From assembly GCF_001612945.1 (NCBI RefSeq), contig NZ_BDBK01000001.1:744001-808000 (forward strand): a stretch of 64,000 nt of DNA, written 5' to 3'. Of the stretch, positions 58,427 through 64,000 are shown piece after piece. Below the pieces are notes generated by a model. It saw nothing but the letters and a program-made list of their open reading frames with translations, was not told where the DNA came from and did no database searches. The number at the start of each line of letters is the position of its first letter. Positions within the stretch are counted from its first letter, which is position 1. This DNA comes from Nocardia inohanensis NBRC 100128. Its GTDB lineage: Bacteria > Actinomycetota > Actinomycetes > Mycobacteriales > Mycobacteriaceae. Position numbers and translations under genes: made by a program.

Positions 58427-58512
58427 TTCCCGCTGATCAACGGTCCAGCTCGGGAGGGTGGCTGCGGTGCGGGAGCGCGGTCGCTGGTTCGGTGGCGTGG
58501 GGCGCGTGGCGG

Positions 58513-59139
58513 TTAGTTGGGAGGGGTGAAGGCCCAGACGGCGGCGGGGCGACCGGTTGCTTTGACGCGCAGGCGATCTCCGGTGCGGTCCAGGCCGGGG
58601 ATGGCGGCCAGGGTGCGGTTGAGATTGCCCGGGTCGGGGCGGGTGCCGTGCAGGGCGGTGGAGAGTTCGACCGCGCGGGTGGCGGGGAAATGGTCGCCGA
58701 TGAGGGGGCGGGTGAAACCGAGGTCTTTCCAGAGCATTTCGGCGAGCCGGGTGCGGGCGGCGGCCACGATCTGGTTGTGGTCGAATGCCAGGTGGGGGAG
58801 GTTTTCGAAGGGAACCCACTGGGCGTCGCCGGGTGCTCCGACCACCGCCCACATGGCGATGGAGAGGGTCGGGCCGCGCGGATCGCGGTGTGGTTCGTCG
58901 AAGGTGGCGACCTGACCGACGGCGGCGATGGCATCCTCGGGCACACCGAGTTTGGTGTGCACGGCGCGCCGGGCCGCGGCGGCCAGGCGTTCTCCGCGAT
59001 GGAGCAGTACACCGGGCAGCGCGAGTTCACCGGCGAACGGATCCCATTGCCGGGGTGCGATGCCGACGGTGACGGTCGGGTCGTCGCTCCCGTAGCGCAG
59101 GGCGATCACATCGATGGACACGGCGGATTGTTGCTCCAC
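58513..59139 (-). CDS. Nudix/NrtR-like protein
   Basis: 208 aa from GTG. The N-terminal Nudix domain (about 8-130) has a divergent Nudix box: LPGVLLHRGERLAAAARRAVHTKLG, where the REx2EExGU glutamates are partly replaced (AVHTKLG for REELG), so hydrolysis may be weak or lost. The C-terminal ~75 residues (HFPATRAVELSTALHG, LNRTLAAIPGLDRTGDRLRV) resemble the winged helix of NrtR NAD-responsive repressors. It may sense a nucleotide sugar or ADP-ribose-type ligand. Last gene of the J-pseudokinase/vWA/PurA-like run, 10 nt after the PurA-like stop. Confidence 0.75.
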   Translation of the reverse strand: MEQQSAVSIDVIALRYGSDDPTVTVGIAPRQWDPFAGELALPGVLLHRGERLAAAARRAVHTKLGVPEDAIAAVGQVATFDEPHRDPRGPTLSIAMWAVVGAPGDAQWVPFENLPHLAFDHNQIVAAARTRLAEMLWKDLGFTRPLIGDHFPATRAVELSTALHGTRPDPGNLNRTLAAIPGLDRTGDRLRVKATGRPAAVWAFTPPN

Positions 59140-59149
59140 AAGTAGTCGA

Positions 59150-60577
59150 TCATGCCGTAGTCGGTACCCGGATCGTGCGATCGGCCCGGTCGGGGCCGTG
59201 CGCCGTGAGTACCACCGGCGCCCCGAGCTCGGCCTCCAGGTACCCGGGCACGTCGGCGGGTAGCTCGGCGAGCACCGGCTGCGCCGCGCTCAGCAACTCG
59301 GTCAGCTGCGACTGGTGGGCGAGGTCCCGCCAGCGCCCGCACTCGAGCCGATCGACGTAACCGTCGGCGGTGAGATATCCGACCGCGGTCCGGATTTCGC
59401 CGTGCGCACCGCTCTGCCCCGAGACGCCGGTCATGGGGGTGCGCGCCCCGCTCTTCGCCGAACGGCCGGGGCCGGCCGCCCGACCTCCGGCCGCTTCGAG
59501 CCCGGAGCGACCCGAGATTCCGTCTTTCGGCATGCCGCGCTCGAGGTGAGGTGCGCCGTCGATTTGGTCGAGGTGGTTGACCGCCAATCCGTCGATCCCA
59601 CCGCAGGCTTCGATCGCATATCGCAGCAGGATCGGGTCGAGGTGGCCGACGCGGAACGCGCCCTGGTAGACGCCGGTTCCATTGTGCGGCTCGGGGATTG
59701 CGAGTTCGGGGTCTTCGGTGGGGAACGGGCCCGCGCCGTGGCGGGTCAGGTAGGCGCGGGTGACGCCGAGAACGTAGCCGGGTGCGCCGATGCGGGCCAG
59801 CATGGCGCGGGCATTGCGGGGTTCGACGGTCGACCAGGTCGTGTACGGGTGCAGGCCACGCCATTCGTCCAGGAGCGCCCCCTGCGCGCCCTCGAACACC
59901 AGTCGGCCGTCGGTGGCGATCCGGCCCAGTTGATCGCCGGGCAGGATCGCCACCGCGCGTGCGAATTCGGTGTACGCCTCGACCAGATCGTCGATGGGAT
60001 CGTGCCGGTGCCCGCTCCCCGCGAGCAGCGGCCGATAGTGTTCGGCGAGCGCGATCAGCTTGCGCCGCAGCACATCCGGTCGCCGGCAGTCGGCGACGCG
60101 CGGCGCGTCGTGTTCGAGCGCGTAACTCGCCGTCTCCCCGATCCCGATGCCGCAGGAGCCGTGCCGGGAAGCACCCCTCGTGTCCTCCCGGCAACGGTTG
60201 GCGGCCCCGTGGATCGGGGTGGTGAGCAGTGCGCGTTCGTCCACCGACAGCAGGGACAGCGGGTCCGTGACACCCAGCCCGGCCAGCGCCTGCGCCTCGG
60301 CGGCCAGCGCGATGGGCTCGACCAGCATGTGCCGCGACAGCAGGGTCGGCACCCGGGAGAACGTCCCGGAGCCGAACTGCCGGAAGGTGTGATGGCGTCC
60401 GCCGGCGACCACATTGTGGGCCGCTTGCGCGCCGCCGTTGAATCGCACCACCGCGGCCACGTCCAGGCCCGCTTCCGGTGAGCACAACCAGTCCACGGTC
60501 GCGCCCTTGCCCGCGTCCCCGAATCCGAGGTCGACCACGATCAGGTGGCGATCGCCGAACCTGCTGTCGCTGGACAT
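59150..60577 (-). CDS. divergent adenylosuccinate-synthetase paralogue
   Basis: 475 aa. The PurA fold is recognisable: GFGDAGKGATVDWL (GDEGKGK in PurA, with the catalytic Asp kept), RFNGGAQAAHNVV (catalytic His kept), GSCGIGIGETASYALE (GTTGRGIGP in PurA), FEGAQGALLDEWRGLHPYTT and the base-site AHGPDRADRTI (STGPDR in PurA). Several substrate-binding residues differ and a Gly/Ser/Arg-rich insert (about 365-410) is present, so the substrate may not be IMP. GGAAGGGG precedes the ATG. Between a vWA gene and a Nudix gene, so not a housekeeping purA context. Confidence 0.75.
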   Translation of the reverse strand: MSSDSRFGDRHLIVVDLGFGDAGKGATVDWLCSPEAGLDVAAVVRFNGGAQAAHNVVAGGRHHTFRQFGSGTFSRVPTLLSRHMLVEPIALAAEAQALAGLGVTDPLSLLSVDERALLTTPIHGAANRCREDTRGASRHGSCGIGIGETASYALEHDAPRVADCRRPDVLRRKLIALAEHYRPLLAGSGHRHDPIDDLVEAYTEFARAVAILPGDQLGRIATDGRLVFEGAQGALLDEWRGLHPYTTWSTVEPRNARAMLARIGAPGYVLGVTRAYLTRHGAGPFPTEDPELAIPEPHNGTGVYQGAFRVGHLDPILLRYAIEACGGIDGLAVNHLDQIDGAPHLERGMPKDGISGRSGLEAAGGRAAGPGRSAKSGARTPMTGVSGQSGAHGEIRTAVGYLTADGYVDRLECGRWRDLAHQSQLTELLSAAQPVLAELPADVPGYLEAELGAPVVLTAHGPDRADRTIRVPTTA

Positions 60578-60605
60578 GTTGTGCCCCTTCCCATTTCCGA
60601 ACGGA

Positions 60606-61595
60606 TCAGTTCCCGAAGTCGACGTCGTCGTCCGCGCCGGTGGCGGCGGGCAGCGCGCCCGCACTGCGGGTGCGGTGCGCGGCCCCGATGGGCGCGAGGG
60701 CCTTGCCGACCGCGTCGGCTTCACCGCCGGATCCGATATCGCGCAGATCGGCCAGCCCCGCCCCGAGATCGATCCGGTCCTCGCCGATGTCGACGGTGAG
60801 CGCGATCAGCTCGCACACCGCCGCCGGATCCTCGAGCCGCAGGAACCGTTCTCCGAGCAGTGCCTGCCAGTGCGCGGCGATCTCCGGATCCCCGTAGTAG
60901 CTGGACTGATTGGGCAGGATGTAGTGCACGTGCCAGCGGTCGGCCAGCTCCCGGTAGATCGACTCGACCGAAACATCCTGGCGCACATCGTCTCCGATGA
61001 TGTTGCGAATGTGCCGGGCGCCCAGGCGAGGCTTGTTCAGCTCGTCGCCGACCAGGAACAGATACCCCTTGCGTCCGCGCTTGTCCCAGGCATCGGTGGC
61101 GGTGTGCCGGGCCATGAAATACGCGGCCAGCTCATAACTTTCGGACTTCTGCCCGCCTCCGCCGCCTTCCAGGAGGATCAGCCGCAGCTGCTCGTCCATC
61201 CGATTGTCGGATTCGAACTGCCCGACCTGCAACGGCACCCGGTCGCTGTCGGCGTCGCCGATGCCGCCGAACATGATCTGCGGGTCGTCGGCGTACCCCT
61301 TGCGCCGCAACAGCCCGTGCAGCTTGCCGAGCTTCTCCTGCATGATCCGCGGCACCGCCCCCATCGAGCCGGTGACATCGAACAGCACCGCGATGGGCAG
61401 TGAGTTCCCGTGATCGTCGGAGTCGCGCGATTCCCGCGTCGCCACGCCCTTGGGGTCGAGCGAGGGGTGCGCCTTCCACTTGTCATAGGGCACCGACCGC
61501 ATATCGGCGGTGTAGCCGAAATCGTCGAGGCCGCGAGCGGCGCGGAAGGTGCGGGCGGCGTCGTACGCGCGATCGTCCCAATTGCCGTAACCCAT
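60606..61595 (-). CDS. von Willebrand factor A (vWA) domain protein
   Basis: 329 aa from ATG (MGYGNWDDRAYD) with AAAGGA upstream. An N-terminal ~60-residue lead precedes the vWA domain, with MIDAS motif FDVTGSMG (Asp73-x-Thr75-x-Ser77). The domain continues through IMFGGIGDADSDRVPLQVGQFE (second metal Asp region), KGYLFLVGDELN and HVHYILPNQSSYYG, ending in an acidic tail (ADDDVDFGN). Cytoplasmic: no signal or membrane segment. Such vWA proteins serve as metal-dependent assembly platforms. It begins 5 nt after the J-pseudokinase gene and 28 nt before the PurA-like gene. Confidence 0.85.
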   Translation of the reverse strand: MGYGNWDDRAYDAARTFRAARGLDDFGYTADMRSVPYDKWKAHPSLDPKGVATRESRDSDDHGNSLPIAVLFDVTGSMGAVPRIMQEKLGKLHGLLRRKGYADDPQIMFGGIGDADSDRVPLQVGQFESDNRMDEQLRLILLEGGGGGQKSESYELAAYFMARHTATDAWDKRGRKGYLFLVGDELNKPRLGARHIRNIIGDDVRQDVSVESIYRELADRWHVHYILPNQSSYYGDPEIAAHWQALLGERFLRLEDPAAVCELIALTVDIGEDRIDLGAGLADLRDIGSGGEADAVGKALAPIGAAHRTRSAGALPAATGADDDVDFGN

Positions 61596-61600
61596 TGCTA

Positions 61601-62620
61601 TCACTGTCCTTTCGGGAGCTCGAAGGGCCGGAAGCGGCGCTGTCCGTAGAGCCGGTCGAGCAGGTCGTCGAATTCGCCGAGCAGGTCCGCGGCGTCGGGC
61701 CGCAGGCTCGGTTCGGGCTGGGTGCAGCCCGCCGCGAAGCGGCGCAGAGCGGCGGGCGCGCGGTCGCCGAGCATGTCCAGTAGCAGCCGATGCGCCTGGT
61801 ACACGTCGGTGGCGGGGGAGACCGCGACGCGGATCTCCGGCGGATAATCGATGGCGCCGAGCGTGGCGGCCGCGGGCAGTCCCGGCCGGGTGGCGAAGGA
61901 CCAGCCGGCCAGCACCACGCCGTGCAATCGCGGATGGATGAGCACATTGGCCGGGCTGATCGCGGTGTGCACCCAGCCGGCGAGCTGCGCGCCGGCGAGG
62001 CAGCGCAGCAGGCGGCGATGCATCCACGCGTAATCCCGCGGATCCAGGCCATCGGGGTATGCGGCCCGAACCTCTTCGAGGGTCACGAATTCCGTGGTCA
62101 GCGCACCCAGCACATTGATGGTGCGCGGTTCGCCGGAGTCGGCGTCGTGGTGGTCGGCGGTGTCCGCCAGTTCCGGGAAGTACGGGCGCAACCATCCGTG
62201 CTCCCGGCCGACTTCGGCGATGTCCCGCAAGGCATTTCGCTCCCCGGCCAGTAGCCGGTTGGCCGCCGTCCGGCGCGGGATCTTGACGATGTGGCCGGAT
62301 CCGCTGCGATACAGGTCGGCGATGGATCCCCGGGCGTGCAATCGGCCTACCGCGTATACCCCGTGTGCTCCGGTCACCCGGAAAGCCGCGTCCTCGGTCC
62401 GGGTCCATTGCCGGTACAGCTCGGTCAGTCGCGCGAATGCCGTGCGCGCCAGGTCTGCGTCGTCCGCGCCCGCCCGGTCCGGGTGAACGACCGCCGCGAG
62501 CCGGTGATACCGCCGCCGCCCGCGCTGCTGGGTCGCGGAATCGCTTGCGGCAGTGCCGAAAAGGTCTTCGGGTCGCCGGGCTTCCCCGATCGCCTTCGCT
62601 GTGTCTCCAACCGCCGTCAT
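61601..62620 (-). CDS. J-domain protein fused to a pseudokinase
   Basis: 339 aa. The N-terminal ~70 residues form a J-domain-like helical hairpin with the HPD motif in YHRLAAVVHPDRAG (46-48) and AFARLTELYRQW after it. Residues ~85-330 resemble a protein kinase: VKIP (Lys113) and GERNALR (Glu127) fit the ATP-lobe pair. But the catalytic loop is VHTAISPANVLIHP, where HRD has become HTA, and DFG is replaced by LAGW. It is therefore probably catalytically dead, or an unusual kinase. It may recruit DnaK-type chaperones to the vWA/PurA-like complex. First gene of the four-gene run. Confidence 0.75.
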   Translation of the reverse strand: MTAVGDTAKAIGEARRPEDLFGTAASDSATQQRGRRRYHRLAAVVHPDRAGADDADLARTAFARLTELYRQWTRTEDAAFRVTGAHGVYAVGRLHARGSIADLYRSGSGHIVKIPRRTAANRLLAGERNALRDIAEVGREHGWLRPYFPELADTADHHDADSGEPRTINVLGALTTEFVTLEEVRAAYPDGLDPRDYAWMHRRLLRCLAGAQLAGWVHTAISPANVLIHPRLHGVVLAGWSFATRPGLPAAATLGAIDYPPEIRVAVSPATDVYQAHRLLLDMLGDRAPAALRRFAAGCTQPEPSLRPDAADLLGEFDDLLDRLYGQRRFRPFELPKGQ

Positions 62621-62623
62621 GTG

Positions 62624-62644
62624 TTTTAGACTAGATGACTAAAA
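62624..62644. promoter_or_regulatory. palindrome at the start of the J-pseudokinase operon
   Basis: Arms TTTTAGaC and GaCTAAAA flank a short AT-rich centre over 21 bp, directly upstream of the ATG at 62620. Placement over the ribosome-binding/promoter zone suggests an operator. The NrtR-like protein at the operon's end is a candidate binder. Confidence 0.5.
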
Positions 62645-62748
62645 CGGTGAGCGCCAGCGGTCCGGCCCTCTTTTTGTTCTATTGACGAAAACATGTCGGG
62701 GATTCCGCCGCCTCGCGGACTCTCTGCATGCGGGCTAGTGTGAGAGAA

Positions 62749-62769
62749 ATTTAGTCGTTCTATCTCAAT
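62749..62769. promoter_or_regulatory. second copy of the TTTAGTC half-site
   Basis: TTTAGTCGTTCTATCTCAA matches the minus strand of the 62624-62644 palindrome at about 14 of 21 positions, sharing the TTTAGTC half-site. It lies 12 nt upstream of the divergent DUF4334 gene start, suggesting that both sides are controlled by one regulator. Confidence 0.4.
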
Positions 62770-62781
62770 GAGGAGGTCGGG

Positions 62782-63345
62782 ATGGTGGCCGGGGAGCCGC
62801 AAACGGACGAGGCACAGCGCTTGCGGGCGCTGTTGTCCACCGGCGCAACGCCGCAGCAGGCCTGGGAGCTGTTCGATGCGCTGCCGCCGGCGCCGGTCGC
62901 CGATATTGTCACCGGCCGCTGGCGCGGCGACGAACTCGACACCGGTCACCCTTGGAAGGGCGTACTCGTCGAATCAGGCTGGTACGGTAAGCAATTCGAT
63001 GACGCCGACGCTGTCCAGCCGCTGCTGTTCGAAGCCCCCGACGGCTCGATCTTCGCCGTCGATCCGCGCCGCGTGCCGCTGTTCCTGGCGGGCAGGGTGC
63101 CGGTATCCACCCTCCGTCCGGTGCGCCGCTCGCTCGGCGTGCTGCGCGCGCTGCTCGAAACCCGTACCCCGCGCGCCCGCCTGCGGGACCTGGAGTTCCG
63201 CGGAAAGTCCAGCGCCGCAATGATCTACGACCATCTCCCGATCATCGATGTCTTCCGCCGTGTCGACGCCGACACCCTGCTCGGCGTGATGGATATGCGC
63301 GGCCTGTCCGACCCGTACTTCTTCGTGCTCTACCGAGACCGCTAG
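62782..63345 (+). CDS. GXWXG + DUF4334 protein
   Basis: 187 aa. GAGGAGG 6 nt upstream fixes the ATG. The GXWXG domain (about 40-95) shows TGRWRGDELDTGHPWKGVL and SGWYGKQFDD; the DUF4334 domain (about 130-187) shows RLRDLEFRGKSSAAMIYDHLPIIDVFRRVDADTLLGVMDMRG. Proteins with this pair are common in actinobacteria and have no known activity. Divergent from the J-pseudokinase operon with a shared upstream region. Confidence 0.8.
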   Translation: MVAGEPQTDEAQRLRALLSTGATPQQAWELFDALPPAPVADIVTGRWRGDELDTGHPWKGVLVESGWYGKQFDDADAVQPLLFEAPDGSIFAVDPRRVPLFLAGRVPVSTLRPVRRSLGVLRALLETRTPRARLRDLEFRGKSSAAMIYDHLPIIDVFRRVDADTLLGVMDMRGLSDPYFFVLYRDR

Positions 63346-63429
63346 GTCCGGCGCGCCAACCCGGCTCCGCGACACCGGAATCGGCCTACCATCGAAGTGA
63401 CGGCGGTAGTCGATTCCGGGAGGGATCCG

Positions 63430-64000
63430 ATGGAACGCACGACCTGTCTCGTCGCCGGCGGTGGCCCCGCGGGCATGTTCGCGGCACTGCTACTGGCCCG
63501 CGCCGGAGTGGATGTCACGGTGCTGGAGAAACACGGCGACTTCCTGCGCGACTTCCGCGGCGACACCGTGCACCCCACCACCTTGGAGCTACTCGACGAA
63601 CTCGGCCTGCGCGAGGATTTCGCGAAACTGCCGCAGCGGCGGGTGAATACGGTGCAGATCCCCATCCACGGACGCATGCAGACCCTCGCCACCTTCGCGC
63701 ACATACCCGGACCGCACAAGTACATCGCCCTGGTCCCGCAGTGGGATCTGCTCGATCTGCTGGTGCGCGCCGCCGACTCCGAACCGGGTTTCCGGCTGCG
63801 GATGAACACCGAGGCCACCGACCTGCTGCGTGCGGAAGGACGGGTGGTGGGCGTTCGATACCGCACCGCGGACGGCCGCGGCGGCGAGATCCGCGCCGAC
63901 CTCACCCTCGCCTGCGACGGCCGGGATTCGGTGCTGCGCACCGCCGCCGGGCTCGGCTCCCGCCACTGGGCCACCCCGTTCGACGTGTGGTGGTTCCGCA
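63430..64000 (+). CDS. FAD-dependent monooxygenase (3' end outside window)
   Basis: 190 codons visible and open to the window edge. The GxGxxG dinucleotide fold is VAGGGPAGMFAALLLARAGVDVTVLEKH at the N-terminus, DFRGDTVHPTTLELLDELGL gives the aromatic-hydroxylase pattern and LTLACDGRDSVLR is the second FAD motif (GD/DG). Resembles PHBH/UbiH-type group A monooxygenases. GGGAGGG precedes the ATG. Substrate unknown. Confidence 0.85.
   Translation, partial: MERTTCLVAGGGPAGMFAALLLARAGVDVTVLEKHGDFLRDFRGDTVHPTTLELLDELGLREDFAKLPQRRVNTVQIPIHGRMQTLATFAHIPGPHKYIALVPQWDLLDLLVRAADSEPGFRLRMNTEATDLLRAEGRVVGVRYRTADGRGGEIRADLTLACDGRDSVLRTAAGLGSRHWATPFDVWWFR

Overview
The window is high-GC actinobacterial DNA. 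Gene content and order point to Nocardia or a close relative in the Mycobacteriales. Much of it matches my memory of the M. tuberculosis Rv2533c-Rv2582 neighbourhood: ppiB, hisS, an Rv2578c-like radical SAM gene, a PhoD-type phosphatase, a YpfJ-type metallopeptidase, aspS, an Rv2560-like membrane protein, rarA, alaS, ruvX, mltG, aroE, a prepilin peptidase, aroC, aroK, aroB, pepQ, efp and nusB. F420-type LLM oxidoreductases, EspC-family proteins, KstR-like and LexA-like operators fit the same group. No tRNA, rRNA, CRISPR array or complete insertion sequence was seen.

Layout. (1) 1-5.8 kb: edge of a conjugation-like module, with a VirB4/TraC-like ATPase (cut by the window edge), an OrfA-type HTH protein, a lipoprotein, a TraD/TraG-like coupling ATPase, a DUF4913 protein and a convergent coiled-coil protein. 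(2) 6.2-10.4 kb: ppiB, hisS, a membrane protein and mdh. (3) 10.4-15.5 kb: LLM oxidoreductase, SDR and NAD-epimerase genes with KstR-like palindromes, plus an EspC-like/large ESX-substrate-like pair. (4) 15.5-25.1 kb: an SOS-box-controlled radical SAM gene, korAB, a methyltransferase, a HhH-PHP protein, a 47-aa membrane protein, an acyltransferase/SGNH pair and a zinc metallopeptidase. (5) 25.2-42 kb: aspS, DUF389, an Rv2560-like gene, an aminoglycoside-phosphotransferase-like gene, phoD, rarA, Uma2, an acetyltransferase, alaS-ruvX-mltG-aroE, a cysteine-rich ArsR/SufR-like regulator with a DUF3291 gene, and a four-TM protein. (6) 42.7-50.5 kb: a minus-strand operon, prepilin peptidase-aroC-aroK-orf172-aroB, then plus-strand pepQ-efp-nusB-yciI. 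(7) 50.5-58.3 kb: a tandem-repeat array, a large LuxR-type ATPase regulator, a lipoprotein, and two oxidoreductase/regulator pairs (TetR and HxlR). (8) 58.5-62.6 kb: a compact minus-strand operon encoding a J-domain/pseudokinase protein, a vWA protein, a divergent adenylosuccinate-synthetase paralogue and a Nudix/NrtR-like protein, divergent from a GXWXG/DUF4334 gene. (9) 63.4 kb to the end: an FAD monooxygenase cut by the window edge.

Working together: aroE, aroC, aroK and aroB supply four steps of the shikimate pathway. korAB and mdh are TCA-cycle enzymes. hisS, aspS, alaS, efp and nusB serve translation and transcription. The region 58.5-62.6 kb is my best candidate for an undescribed system: it pairs a sensor-like set (J domain, dead kinase, vWA) with a nucleotide-forming enzyme and a Nudix protein. 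Also unusual are a 448-aa AroK with a ~240-residue arginine-rich tail, a 10-residue tandem repeat inserted in a dehydrogenase, and several in-frame or intergenic tandem repeats.
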